NCBI RefSeq assembly: GCF_963678635.1
Contig: NW_026970820.1
Coordinates: 1,674,001 to 1,738,000, forward strand
Origin: Symsagittifera roscoffensis
Lineage: Eukaryota > Xenacoelomorpha > Acoela > Convolutidae
Length of the DNA stretch: 64,000 bases
Reading direction: 5' to 3'
Shown piece after piece: positions 12,094 to 25,381 of the stretch. How positions within the stretch are numbered: the first letter of the stretch is position 1; the number at the start of each line of letters is the position of its first letter. The position numbers and the translations under genes are program-made. The notes under the pieces were generated by a model. That model was not told the origin of the DNA and made no database searches. It worked only from the letters and a program-made list of their open reading frames with translations.

Positions 12094-14307
12094 CACCCTC
12101 AAGGTCACGTGACTTATTTTTGTTTTTGGTATTTTCTGAAACCAAAACAATAAGGTCATGCGCCAATATCATGGCCTCAAGCAAAGACGTCGGACTCGAC
12201 GCATTCACATTAGCCTTGCGCCCTTCGGGCGCAAATGCCAATGCTCAATTAATTTTGCCACGTGAAAAAATTTTTAAGAAAAAATTCTGATAAAATTTAA
12301 CTTAAACTACCACGAAAGAACGCAAAGATTTCAAAGTGTGAAACAATCAAGTTTTTGCTAATACCGGGCATGCAGTGAGACTGATTTCGGCAAAAATAAA
12401 ATGAAAATTGAAGGAAATGGAAAGAAAAAAATTGTTCAAAAAAGAACGCAACATCAAAAACTTATTTGATGTCCGCTAATGTCATAATTCTGATCAGGCT
12501 GATTTCAGAATTTAAGCGCAGAGTTTACGGTTACGGCTGCTCCCTCTACAGGTCCCAGAGGGACCGAGTGAGCATCCTACCTCGATCCAGGATAACGGAC
12601 AGTTGTTTTTAATTTTTCACAAATTTTTTTTCACTAATGCTTGTTTTCAATTCCTCATGAGAAGCTGTATAAACTTTTTAAAAAAATGATTTTTTTATCA
12701 ATGCTTCCAAGAACAACTGATGTTAGGCGGTTACAAATGCGGTTGGTGAAAACTAGTAAGGGATAATGATGAGAAAAATTGTAAGTTTTCAAATGAATTT
12801 AAAAACAGTTTTTTTTTCTTTTTTCTTTTGTAAATAGGGAGAAATGAATCAGTTTTTTTCTAAGTTTTCCTCGCACCACCCACTGTTCATAAGTAATGAA
12901 GATTCCTGTTCTAGCCGTTTATAACACTTTGGCAGAAAAAAAACATCAATACGATGTAAATGTTTTAAAAAAGAGAAAAATTTAAAAATTATGTTTTTTT
13001 TGAAAAATAATAAAAAATTTGTAATTTTCAAAATTGAAAAAAAGTGAAAATTAAATGCATATTACGATTCAGCGTACCCAACTTAGTGGGTCTAGCATTT
13101 TAAATTACCAAAAAATGTTGAAAATTGTAGATTTTATGAAGTTTTCATTTTGGCTATTTTTCCTTATCGCCTCCACTTAAGGCACCTTTGAGCCAACTTG
13201 AGAAACTGGAACCTAAACAAGCTGCACAGATGGTCAAAATGAGCCATTTTCAGCGTGATAACACGCCTGGAAGAAAAAAACTCCAGAAAAGAAGGAAAAT
13301 TATGAACTTTAACCTTTTTTCTTCTTTTAATGGCGATACTTAGAATAATTTTTCAGCTGAAAAGTTCAAAAAATATCAAAAATTTCAAATTTTGACAAAA
13401 ATTTTAAAAAATCTCATCAGTCTATTTATTGGAGTGTTCGAGGTTTTGGGAGACCTTATCTGGCGGCTACCAACAAGTGCATCACTTATTTTAAAGTTTT
13501 GAGAAAGGTCAAAAAAACATGTTTTTTTGATTTTTTTGACAGAATTCCGGAAGCAATATCTTGGCTAAAAACAAGAATGAGGGTCTAAATTTAGTACAAA
13601 CAGTACTCCCACATAAGGTACATTAGGTTGGAAACAAAAAACTTACTCTGACTCAAAAATCGTTTTTTAACTTTATTTCTGAACAAGAAATTGAAAAGAA
13701 ATCAAAGACTTAAAAATTTTTTGAAAAAAATGATTGTTTTGAAAAAAGGCCAATTTTTAGCTGAAATTTTTCATATTAGCTAATAAAGCCAGAGCACTGC
13801 CCTTTAAGCTCAAATAATTTAATTAGGCAAATTATTCTTAAGTTTTTTCGTTAGAGGCTTTCATTTTGAAAAAGTATTCAAAATTGGGTAAAAAAAAGTC
13901 AAAAAAATCAATTTTCTCCGATTGGAAAACCTCCACTACCATGATGATTAGTTCGTTAGATAGGACTGCTGAGATCAATTTAGACTTACTTTCATAAAAA
14001 TATCAAAATTTTTACTTATTTTTGAGAATTAAGCAAAATAAAAACTTTTCCCAAATTGGGCAAAATGCCCAAATTAGCCCAAACACCTGTTAAAAATTGT
14101 TGGGTCAAAAAGTCACAAAAGGAAACCCCTATTCATTTGACATTTTAGGGCCGCATGCAAAAAATTAGACCATTCTAACCTGACAATTTCGAGAATCGAC
14201 TTTTTTGCAAAATTTCTCTATAGTCCAATTGAGGGATATTACTTGTACCGGTGGGGGCCCCTACCCCACCTCAAAAAATTTTGTAATGCTGGAACGCGGC
14301 CACCTAG
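12094..14307 (+). repeat. Family A unit, AATAAGGTCATGCG variant, 3' subtype A2
   Basis: A complete 2,214-bp unit. H1 is at 12217-12233, H2 at 12538-12574 and H4 at 14250-14270. The 5' half matches the 2970-5179 set closely. The 3' half departs from that set (for example GCAAAATGCCCAAATT instead of GCAAAAAGCCC), so it looks like a recombinant. Confidence 0.95.
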
Positions 14308-16526
14308 CACAATCAGGTACTAGTGTTTTATTTTTTTTTTCGTATTTTGTCGAACCAAAAGAGAGTCTCGTCAAGCATCGACATCATGTGGTCAAGCAAA
14401 TACGTGGACTTCTACGCATTCCCTTTAGCAATGCGCCCTTTGGGCGCAAATGCCAATGCTCAATTAATTTTGCCAGGTGAAAAAATGAATTAATTAAAAA
14501 AATTCGGATATATTTTACTTTAAACTACCACCAAACAACGCAAAACTTTCAAAGTGTAAGACAATCAAAATTATGCCATTACCGGACATGCAGTGAGACT
14601 GGTTTTGGCAAAAGTAAAATAGAATATGTAGAAAAAAGAAAGTAAAGAATTGTTCAAAAAAAGAACGCAACATCTGATATTTATTTGATATCCGCTAATG
14701 ACAAAATTATGATTAGGCTGATTTCAGATTAAAGCGTACAATTTAAGGTTACGGTTGCTCCCTCTAACGGTCCCAGAGGGACCAAGTGAGCATCCTACCT
14801 CGATCCAGGACAACGGATAGTTGTTTTTAATTTTTCATGAAATTTATTTTTCTTTAATGCTTGTTTTTGATTTTCTCATGAGAAGCTGTATGATTTAAAA
14901 AAAATTGATTTCATTAAGCAATGGTTCTAAGAACAACTGACGTTAGGGGCTTACAAATACGGTTGGTGAAAACTGGTAAGGGATAATGTTGAGAAAAATT
15001 GTAAGCTTTCAAGAAGTTTAAAAAAAAACAGTTTTTTTTCTTCTTTTTTTGTTAAATCAGGAGAAATCAATCAAATTTTTTAAATTTTACCTTAAAATAA
15101 CTATTATTTTTAAGTAATGAAGATTCCTGTTCTAGCCTTTTATAACACGTTGGCAGAAAAAACATCAAAATGTTTGAAAATGTTTTAAAAAAGAGAAAAA
15201 ATTAAAAATTATGTTTTTTTTGTAAAATCAAAAACTTGTAATTTTCAAAATTGAAAAAAGTGAAAACTAATTGCATATTACGATTCAGCGTACCCAATTT
15301 ACTGGGTCTAGCATTTTAAATTACCAAAAAACGTTGAAAATTGTAGATTTTATGAAGTTTTCATTTTGGCTATTTTTCCTTGTCGCCTCCACTTAAGGCA
15401 CCTTTGAGCCAAGTTGAGAAAGTGGAAACTAAACAAGCTATACAGAAAAACTGAATGAGCCATTTTCAGCGTGATAACACGCCTGGAAGAAGAAAAAAAC
15501 TCCAGAAAAGAAAGAAAATTTTGAAGTTTAACCTTTTTTCTTCTTCAAATGGCGATACTTAGAATAATTTTTCAGCTGAAAAGTTCAAAAAAAATCATAA
15601 AATTCAATTTTTGAAAAAATTTTAAAAAAATCTCATCATTCTGTTTAGTGGAGTCTTCGAGGTTTTGGGAGACCTTATCTAGCGGCTAACAACAAGTGCA
15701 TCACTAATTTTAAAACTTTGAGAAAATTCAAAAAAACATGTTTTTTCGATTTTTTTGACAGAATTCCGGAAGCAATATCTTGGCTAAAAACGAAAATGAG
15801 GGCCTAAAAATAGTACAAACAGTACTCCCACATAAAGTACATTAGGTTAGAAACAAAAAATTGACTCTGACTAAAAAATCGTTTTTTAACTTTATTTCTG
15901 AACAAAAAATTGTAAAAAAATTAAAAATTTAAAAATTTTTTGAAAAAAATGATTGTTTTGAAAAAGTGCCAATTTTTAGCTTAAACTTTTTTTTTTAGCT
16001 AAGAAAACCAGAGCAATGCCCTTTAACCTCAAATAATTTAATTAAGCAAATTATATTCAAGTTTTTTCGTTAAAGGCTTTTATTTTGAAAAAGTATTCAA
16101 AAATGGGTAAAAAAAAGTCAAAAAAATCAATTTTCTCAGATTCAAAAACCTCCACCACCATGATGATTAGTTCGCTAGATAGGACTGTTGAGATCAGTTT
16201 AGACTTACTTTCATAAAAATATCAAAATTTTTACTTATTTTTGAGAATTAAGCAAAATAAAAACTTTTCCCAAATTGGGCAAAAAGCCCAAATTAGCCCA
16301 AACACCTGTTAAAAATTGTTGGGTCAAAAAATCACAAAAGGAAACCCCTATTCATTTGACATTTTAGGGCCGCATGCAAAAAATTAGACCATTCTAACCT
16401 GACAATTTCGAGAATCGACTTTTTTGCAAAATTTCTCTATAGTCCATTTGAGGGATATTACTTGTACCGGTGGGGGCCCCTACCCCACCTCAAAAAATTT
16501 TAAAATGCTGGAACGCGGCCACCTAG
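14308..16526 (+). repeat. Family A unit, 5' type CACAATCAGGTACTAGTG, divergent middle
   Basis: A complete 2,219-bp unit and the most diverged A copy from about 14480 to 15200. H1 (14432-14448) has loop TTT with an intact stem. H2 (14756-14792) keeps the inner GGTCCC/GGGACC stem, but its flanks have changed. H4 is at 16469-16489. The middle shares diagnostic changes (ATGGTTCTAAGAACAACTGACG) with the middles of 25382-27602 and 48320-50529. Confidence 0.94.
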
Positions 16527-18742
16527 CACCCTCAAGGTCACGTGACCTATTTTTGTTTTGGGAATTTTCTGAAACCAAAAGAGAGCCTGGTCATGCATCG
16601 ACATCACATCATGTGCTCAAGCAAATACGTGGACTTCTACGCATTCCCATTCGCAGTGCGCCCTTCGGGCGCAAATGCCAATGCTCAATTAATTTCGGCT
16701 GGTGAAAATTTTTTAAAGAAAAATTCTGATAAATTTTAACTTAAACTACCATCAAAAAACGCAAAGATTTCAAAGTGTGAAACAATCAAGTTTTTGCTAT
16801 TACCGGGCATGTAGTGAGACTGAATCCGGCAAAATAAATTGAAAAATGAAGGAAATGGAAAGAAAAAAATTGTTCAAAATAAGAACGCAACATCAAAAAC
16901 TTATTTGATCTCCGCTAAGGTCATAATTCCGATCAGGCTGATTTCAGATTTTAAGCGTACAATTTACGGTTACGGCTGCTCCCTCTACAGGTCCCAGAGG
17001 GACCGAGTGAGCATCCTACCTCGATCCAGGTTAACGGATAGTTGTACTTAATTTTTCACAAATTTTTTTTTCACTAATGCTTGTTTTCATTTCCTCATGA
17101 GAAGCTGAATTAATTTTAAAAAAATTGATTTTATTAATCAATGCTTCCAAGAACAACTGATGTTAGGCGGTTGCAAATGCGGTTGCTGAAAACTAGTAAG
17201 GGATAATGATGAGAAAAATTGTAAGTTTTCAAATGAATTTAAAAACAGTTTTTTTCTTTTTTCTTTTGTAAATCGGGAGAAATGAATCATTTTTTTTAAA
17301 GTTTTCCTCGCACCAACCACTGTTCTTAAGTAATGAAGATTCCTGTTCTAGCCGTTTATAACACTTTGGCAGAAAAAACATCAATATGATGTAAAATGTT
17401 TTAAAAAAGAGAAAAATTTAAAAATTATGTTTTTTTTTTTTAAAATCAAAAATTTGTAATTTTCAAAATTGAAAAAAAGTGAAAATTAATTGCATATTAC
17501 AATTCAGCGTACCCATTTTAGTGGGTATAGCATTTTGAATCACCAAAAAATGTTAAAAATTGTAGATTTTATGAAGTTTTCATTTTGGCTATTTTTCCTT
17601 GTCGCCTCCACTTAAGGCACTTTTCAGCCAACTTGAGAAACTGGAACCTAAACAAGCTATACAGATAGTCTGAATGAGCCATTTTCAGCGTGATAACAAG
17701 CTTGGAAGAAAAAAAACTGCAGAAAAGAAAGGAAATTTTGAACTTTAACCTTTTTTCTTCTTCAAATGGCGATACTTAGAATAATTTTTCAGCTGAAAAG
17801 TTCAAAAAAAATCAAAAAATTCAAATTTTGAAAAAATTTTAAAAAAATCTCATCAGTCTGTTTATTGGAGTCTTCGAGGTTTTGGGAGACCTTATCTGGC
17901 GGCTAACAACAAGTGGATCACTTATTTTAAATTTTTGAGAACGGTCAAAAAAACCTGTTTTTACGATTTTTTAGACAGAATTCCGAAAGCAATATCTTGG
18001 CTAAAAACAAAAATGAGGGCCTAAAAATAGTACAAACAGTACTCCCACATAAAGTACATTAGGTTGGAAAGAAGAAATTGACTCTGATTCAAAAATCGTT
18101 TTATAACTTTATTTCTGAACAAAAAATTGTATAAAAATCAAAAACTGAAAAATTTTTTGAAAAAAATGATTGTTTTGAAAAAGTGCCAATTTTTAGCTGA
18201 AACTTTTCATTTTAGCTAAAAAAGCCAGAGCAAGGCCCTTTAAGCTCAATTAAATTAATATAGCAAATTGTTTTCAAGTTTTTTCGTTAAGAGCTTTCAT
18301 TTTGAAAGAGTATTCAAAAATGGGTAAAAAAAAGTCAAAAAAATCAATTTTCTCAGATTCAAAAACCTCCACCACCATGATGATTAGTTCGCTAGATAGG
18401 ACTGCTGAAACCAATTTAGACGTATTTTCATAAGTATATCAAAATTTTTATTTATTTTTGAGAATTAAGCAAAATAAAAACTTTTCCCAAATTGGGCAAA
18501 AAGCCCAAATTAGCCCAAACACCTGTTAAAAATTGTTGGGTCGAAAAATCACAAAAGGAAACCCCTATTCGTTTGACATTTTAGGGCCGCATGCAAAAAA
18601 TTAGACCAATCTAACCTGACAATTTCGAGAATCAACTTTTTTGTCAAAATTCTCTAAAGACCAATTTAGGGAGATTACTTGTACCGGTGGGGGCCCTACC
18701 CCACCTAAAAAATTTTTGAAATGCTGGAACGCGGCCACCTAG
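16527..18742 (+). repeat. Family A unit with full 14-bp 5' palindrome, 3' subtype A1
   Basis: A complete 2,216-bp unit. The 5' palindrome is longest here: AGGTCACGTGACCT (16535-16548). H1 is at 16657-16673, H2 at 16977-17013 and H4 at 18686-18705. Much of the unit tracks the 752-2969 and 32574-34790 copies. Confidence 0.95.
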
Positions 18743-20961
18743 CACAATCAGGTACTAGTGGCTTGATTTTGGTTTTTAATATTGTCTGGAACCAAAAGAG
18801 AGTGTCGTCAAGCATCGACGTCATGTGGTCAAGCAAATACGTGGACTTCTACGCATTCCCATTAGCAATGCGCCCTTCGGGCGCAAATGCCAATGCTCAA
18901 TTAATTTTGCCTGGTGAAAAAATAAATTAATTAAAAAGTTCTCCTAAACTTTATTTTCAACTACCACCAAAAAACGCAAAGATTTCAAGGTGTAAAACTA
19001 TCAAATTTTGGCCAATACCGGGCTTGCAATGAGACTGATGTTGGCAAAAGTAAAATAGAAAATGAAGAAAATGGAAAGAAAAAAATTGTTGAAAATAAGA
19101 ACGCAACATCAAAAACTTATTTGATCTCCGCTCAAATCATAATTCAGATCAGGCTGATTTCAGATTTTAAGCGTAGAATTTACGGTTACGGCTGCTCCCT
19201 CTACAGGTCCCAGAGGGACCGAGTGAGCATCCTACCTCGATCCAGGTTAACGGATAGTTGTTCTTAATTTTTCACAAAATTTTTTTACACTAATGCTTGT
19301 TTTCAATTCCTCATGAGAAGCTGTATTAATTTTAAAAAAATTGATTTTATTAATCAATGCTTCCAAGAACAACTGATGTTAGGCGGTTATATTTGCGGTT
19401 GTTGAAAACTAGTATGGGATAATGATGAGAAAAATTGTAAGTTTTCAAATGAATTGAAAAACGTTTTTTTTTCCTTTTTTTCTTTTGTAAATCGGTAGAA
19501 ATGAATCATTTTTTTTTAATTTTCCTCGCACCACCTACTGTTCTTAAGTAATGAAGATTCCTTCTCTAGCCGTTTATAACACTTTGGCAGAAAAAACATC
19601 AATATGATGTAAAATGTTTTAAAAAAGAGAAAAAATTAAAAATTATGTTTTTTTTTAAAAATCAAAAAATTTGTAATTTTCAAAATTGAAAAAAAGTGAA
19701 TATTAATTGCATATTACGATTCAGCGTACCCAACTTAGTGGGTCTAGCATTTTAAATTACCAAAAAATGTTGAAAATTGTAGATTTTATGAAGTTTTCAT
19801 TTTGGCTATTTTTCCTTTTCGCCTCCACTTAAGGCACCTTTGAGCCAACTTGAGAAACTGGAACCTAAACAAGCTATACAGATAGTCTGAATGAGCCATT
19901 TTCAGCGTGATAACACCCCTGGAAGAAAAAAAACTGCAGAAAAGAAAGGGAATTTTGAACTTTAACCTTTTTTCTTCTTCAAATGGCGATACTTAGAATA
20001 ATTTTTCAGCTGAAAAGTTCAAAAAAAATCAAAAAATTAAAATTTTGAAAAAATTTGTAAAAAAATCTCATCAGTCTGTTTATTGGAGTCTTCGAGGTTT
20101 TGGGAGACCTTATCTGGCGGCTAACAACAAGTGGGTCACTTATTTTAAAAATTAGAGAAAGGTCAAAAAAACATGTTTTTTCGGTTTTTTTGACAGAATT
20201 CCTAAAGCGATATCTTGGCTAAAAACAAAAATGAGGGCCTAAAATTAGTACAAACAGTACTCTCACATAAGGTACATTAGGTTGGAAACAAAAAATTGAC
20301 TCTGACTCAAAAATCATTTTTTAACTTTATTTCTGAACAAAAAATTGTAAAAAAATCAAAAAGTTAAAATTTTTTTGAAAAAAATGATTGTTTTGAAAAA
20401 GTGCCAATTTTTAGCTGAAACTTTTCTTTTTAGCTAATAAAGCCAAAGCAATGCCCTTTAAGCTCAAATAAATTAATTAAGCAGATTATATTCAAGTTTT
20501 TTCGTTAAAGGCTTTTATTTTGAAAAGTTAGTCAAAAATGGGTTAAAAAAAGTCAAAAAAATCAAATTTCTCAGATTCAAAAACCTCCACTACCATGATG
20601 ATTAGTTCGTTAGATAGGACTGCTGAGATCAATTTAGACGTATTTTCATAAGCATATCAAAATTTTTACTTATTTTTGAGAATTAAGCAAAATAAAAACT
20701 TTTCCCAAATTGGGCAAAAAGCCCAAATTAGCCCAAACACCTGTTAAAAATTGTTGGGTCAAAAAATCACAAAAGAAAACTCCTATTCATTTGACATTTT
20801 AGGGCCGCATGCAAAAAATTAGACCATTCTAACCTGACAATTTCGAGAATCGACTTTTTTGCAAAATTTCTCTATAGTCCATTTGAGGGATATTACTTGT
20901 ACCGGTGGGGGCCCCTACCCCACCTCAAAAAATTTTGTAATGCTGGAACGCGGCCACCTAG
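18743..20961 (+). repeat. Family A unit, 5' type CACAATCAGGTACTAGTGG, 3' subtype A2
   Basis: A complete 2,219-bp unit. H1 is at 18869-18885, H2 at 19193-19229 and H4 at 20904-20924. The middle (about 19,800-20,130) shares the private changes CTTTTCGCC, ACACCCCTGG and AAAGGGAATTTTG with 46110-48319, although the two have different 5' ends. This is direct evidence of a mosaic unit. Confidence 0.95.
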
Positions 20962-23161
20962 CACAATCAGGTACTAGTGGCTTGTTTTGAGTTTTTAGTA
21001 ATTTCTGGAACCAAAAGAGAGTGTCGTCAAGCAACGACATCATGTGCTCAAGCAAATACGTGGACTTCTACGCATTCCCATTCGCAATGCGCCCTTCGGG
21101 CGCAAATGCCAATGCTCAATTAATTTTGCCGGGTGAACACTTTTTAAAGAAAAATTCTGATAAATTTTAACTTAAACTACCACCATAAAACGAAAACATT
21201 TCAAAGTGTGAAACAATCAAGTTTTTGCTAATACCGGGAATGCAGTGAGACTAATTTCGGCAAAAATAAAATGGAAAATGAAAGAAAAGGAAAGAAAAAA
21301 ATTGTTCAAAATAAGAGCGCAACATCAAAAACTTATTTGATTTCCGCTTATGTCAGAATTCCGATCAGGCTGATTTCAGATTTTAAGCATAGAATTTACG
21401 GTTACGGCTGCTCCCTCTACAGGTCCCAGAGGGACCGAGTGAGCATCCTACCTCGATCCAGGATACCGGATAGTTGTTTTTAATTTTTCACAAAATTTTT
21501 TTTCACTATTGCTTTTTTGCATTTCCCCATGAGAAGCTGTATGAATTTTAAAAAAATTGATTTTATTAATCAAGGCTTCCAAGAACAACTGATGTTAGGC
21601 GGTTACAAATGCGGTTGGTGAAAACTAGTAAGGGATAATGATGAGAAAAATTGTAAGTTTTCAAATGATTTTAAAAAGAGTTTTTTTCTTTTGTAAATCG
21701 GGAGAAGTGAATCAGTTTTTTTTTAAGTTTTCCTCGCACCACCCACTGTTCTTAAGTATTGAAGATTCCTGTTCTAGCCGTTTAAAACACTTTGGCAGAA
21801 AAAACATAAATATGATGTAAAATGTTTTTAAAAAAGAAAAATTATGTTTTTAAAAAAAAAAATCAAAAACTTGTAATTTTCAAAATTGAAAAAAAGTGAA
21901 AATTAATTGCATATTACGCTTCAGCGTACCCATTTTAGTGGGTCTAGCTTTTTAAATTACCAAAAAATATTGAAAATTGTAGATTTTATGAAGTTTTCTT
22001 TTTGGCTATTTTTCCTTGTCGCCTCCACATAAGGCACCTTTGAGCCAACTTGAGAAACTGGAACCTAAACAAGCTATACAGATAGTCTGAATGAGCCTTT
22101 TCCAATGTGATAACACGCCTGGAAGAAAAAAAACTCCAGAAAAGAAAGAAAATTTTGAACTTTAACCTTTTTTCTTCTTCAAATGGCGATACTTAGAATA
22201 ATTTTTCAGCTGAAAAGTTCAAAAAAAATCAAAAAATTCAAATTTTGAAAAAATTTTAAAAAAAATCTCATCAGTCTGTTTATTGGAGTCTTCGAGGTTT
22301 TGGGAGATCTTATCTGGCGGCTAATAACAAAATGTTCACTTATTATAAAAATTTGAGAAAGGTCAAAAAAACATGTTTTTTCGATTTTTTTGACTGAATT
22401 CCGAAAGCAATATCTTGGCTAAAAACAAAAATGAGGGCCTAAAATTAGTACAAACAGTACTCCCACATAAAGTACATTAGGTTGGAAACAAAAAATTGAC
22501 TCTGACTCAAAAATCGTTTTTTAACTTTATTTCTGAACAAAAAATTGTAAAAAAATCAAAAATTAAAAAATTTTTTGAAAAAAACGATTGTTTTGAAAAA
22601 GTGCCAATTTTTAGCTGAAACTTTTCATTTTAGCTAAGAAAGCCAGATCAACGTTCTTTAAGCTCAAATAATTTAATTAAGCAAAATATTTTCAAGTTTT
22701 TTCGTTAAAGGCTTTTATTTTGAAAAAGTATTCAAAAATGGGTAAAAAAAAGTCAAAAAAATTAATTTTCTCAGATTGAAAAACCTCCACTGCCATGATG
22801 ATTAGTTCGTTCGATAGGACTACTGAGATCAATTTAGACGTATTTTCATAAGTATATCAAAATTTTTATTTATTTTTGAGAATTAAGCAAAATAAAAACT
22901 TTTCCCAAATTGGGCAAAAAGCCCAAATTAGCCCAAACACCTGTTAAAAATTGTTGGGTCAAAAAATCACAAAAGGAAACCCCTATTCGTTTGACATTTT
23001 AGGGCCGCATGCAAAAAATTAGACCATTCTAACCTGACAATTTCGAGAATCGACTTTTTTGCAAAATTTCTCTATAGTCCATTTGAGGGATATTACTTGT
23101 ACCGGTGGGGGCCCCTACCCCACCTCAAAAAATTTTGTAATGCTGGAACGCGGCCACCTAG
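20962..23161 (+). repeat. Family A unit, 5' type CACAATCAGG, 3' subtype A2
   Basis: A complete 2,200-bp unit, the shortest complete A copy. H1 is at 21088-21104, H2 at 21409-21445 and H4 at 23104-23124. It has a short deletion in the T-rich tract near 21680 and another in the A-rich tract near 21835 compared with other copies. Confidence 0.95.
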
Positions 23162-25381
23162 CACAATCAGGTACTAGTGGCTTGATTTGAGTTTTTAGTA
23201 TTTTCTGGAACCAAAAGAGAGTGTCGTCAAGCATCAACATCTTGTGCTCAAGCAAATACGTGGACTTCTACGCATTCCCATTAGCAATGCGCCTTTCGGG
23301 CGCAAATGCCAATGCTCAACTAATTTTGCCAGGTGAAAAAATTAGTTTAAAGAAAAATTCTGATAAATTTTAATTTAAACTATCACCAAAAAACGCAAAG
23401 ATTTCAAAGTGTGAAACAATCAAGTTTTTGCTATTACCGGACACTCAGTGAGACTGATTTCGGCAAAATTAAAAGTGAAAAAGAAGGAAATGGAAAGAAA
23501 AAAACTGTTCAAAATAAGAACACAACATCAAAAACTTATTTGATCTCCGCTAATGTCATAATTCCGATCAGGCTGATTTCAGATTTTAAGCGTAGAACTT
23601 ACGGTTACGGCTGCTCCCTCTGCAGGTCCCAGAGGGACCGAGTGAGCATCCTACCTCGATCCAGGATAACGGATAGTTGTATTTAATTTTTCACAAAATT
23701 TTTTTTCACTAATGCTTGTGTTCAATTCCTCATGAAAAGCTGTATAATATTTTTTTAAAAAATGAATTTATTAATCAATGCTTCCAAGAACAACTGATGT
23801 TAGGCGGTTACAAATGCAGTTAGTGAAAACTAGTAAGGGATAATGATGAGAAAAATTGTAAGTTTTCAAATGATTTTAAAAACAGTTTTTTTCTTTTTTT
23901 CTTTTCTAAATCGAGAGAAATGAATCAGTTTTTTTAAGTTTTCCTCGCACTAACCACTGTTCATAAGAAATGAAGATTCCTGTTCTAGCCGTTTATAACA
24001 CTTTGGCAGAAAAAACATCAATATGATGTAAAATGTTTTAAAGAGAAAAATTTAAAAATTATGTTTTTTTTTTTTAAAAATCAAAAAATTTGTAATTTTC
24101 AAAATTCAAAAAAAGTGAAAATTAATTGCATATTACGATTCAGCGTACCCAACTTAGTGGGTCTAGCTTTTTAAATTACCAAAAAATGTTGAAAATTGTA
24201 GATTTTATGAAGTTTTCATTTTGGCTATTTTTCCTTGTTGCCTCCAGTTAAGGCACCTTTGAGCCAACTTGAGAAGCTGGAACCTAAACAAGCTATACAG
24301 ATAGTCTGAATGAGCCGTTTTTAGCTTGAAACCACGCCTGGAAGAAAAAAAAACTCCAGAAAAGAAAGAAAATTTTGAACTTTAACCTTTTTTCTTCTTC
24401 AAATGGCGATACTTAGAATAATTTTTCAGCTGAAAAGTTCACAAAAAATCAAAAAAATTCAAATTTTGAAAAAATTTTAAAAAAATCTCATCAGTCTGTT
24501 TATTGGAGTCTTCGAGGTTTTGGGAGACCTTATCTGGCGACTAACAACAAGTGGATCACTTATTTTAAAATTTTGAGAAAGGTCAAAAAAACATGTTTTT
24601 TCGATTTTTTTGACAGAATTTCGAAAGCAATATCTTGGCTAAAAACAAGAATGAGGGCCTAAAATTAGTACAAACGGTACTCCCACATAAAGTACATTAG
24701 GGTGGAAGCAAAAAATTGACTCTGACTCAAAAATCGTTTTTTAACTTTATTTCTGAACAAGAAATTGAAAAGAAATCAAAAACTTAAAAATTTTTTGAAA
24801 AAAATGATTGTTTTGAAAAAGTGCCAATTTTCAGCTGAAACTTTTCATTTTAGCTGAAAAAGCCAGAGCAAGGCCCTTTAAGCTCAAATAAATTAATTAA
24901 GCAAATTATTTTCAAGTTTTTTCGTTAAAGGCTTTTATTTTGAAAAAGTATTCAAAAATGGGTAAAAAAAAGTCAAAAAAACCAATTTTCTCAGATTCAA
25001 AAACCTCCACCACCATGATGATTAGTTCGCTAGATAGGACTGCTGAAACCAATTTAGACGTATTTTCATAAACATATGAAAATTTTTACTTATTTTTGAG
25101 AATTAAGCAAAATAAAAACTTTTCCCAAATTGGGCAAAAAGCCCAAATTAGCCCAAACACCTGTTAAAAATTGTTGGGTCAAAAAATCACAAAAGGAAAC
25201 CCCTATTCATTTGACATTTTAGGGCCGCATGCAAAAAATTAGACCATTCTAACCTGACAATTTCGAGAATCGACTTTTTTGCAAAATTTCTCTATAGTCC
25301 ATTTGAGGGATATTACTTGTACCGGTGGGGGCCCCTACCCCACCTCAAAAAATTTTGTAATGCTGGAACGCGGCCACCTAG
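23162..25381 (+). repeat. Family A unit, 5' type CACAATCAGG, 3' subtype A2
   Basis: A complete 2,220-bp unit. H1 (23288-23304) has a C-to-T change in the 5' arm that keeps a G-T (G-U) wobble pair. H2 is at 23612-23648 and H4 at 25324-25344. A 91-codon frame at 23411-23686 is the recurrent frame that crosses H2 and is not accepted as a gene. Confidence 0.95.
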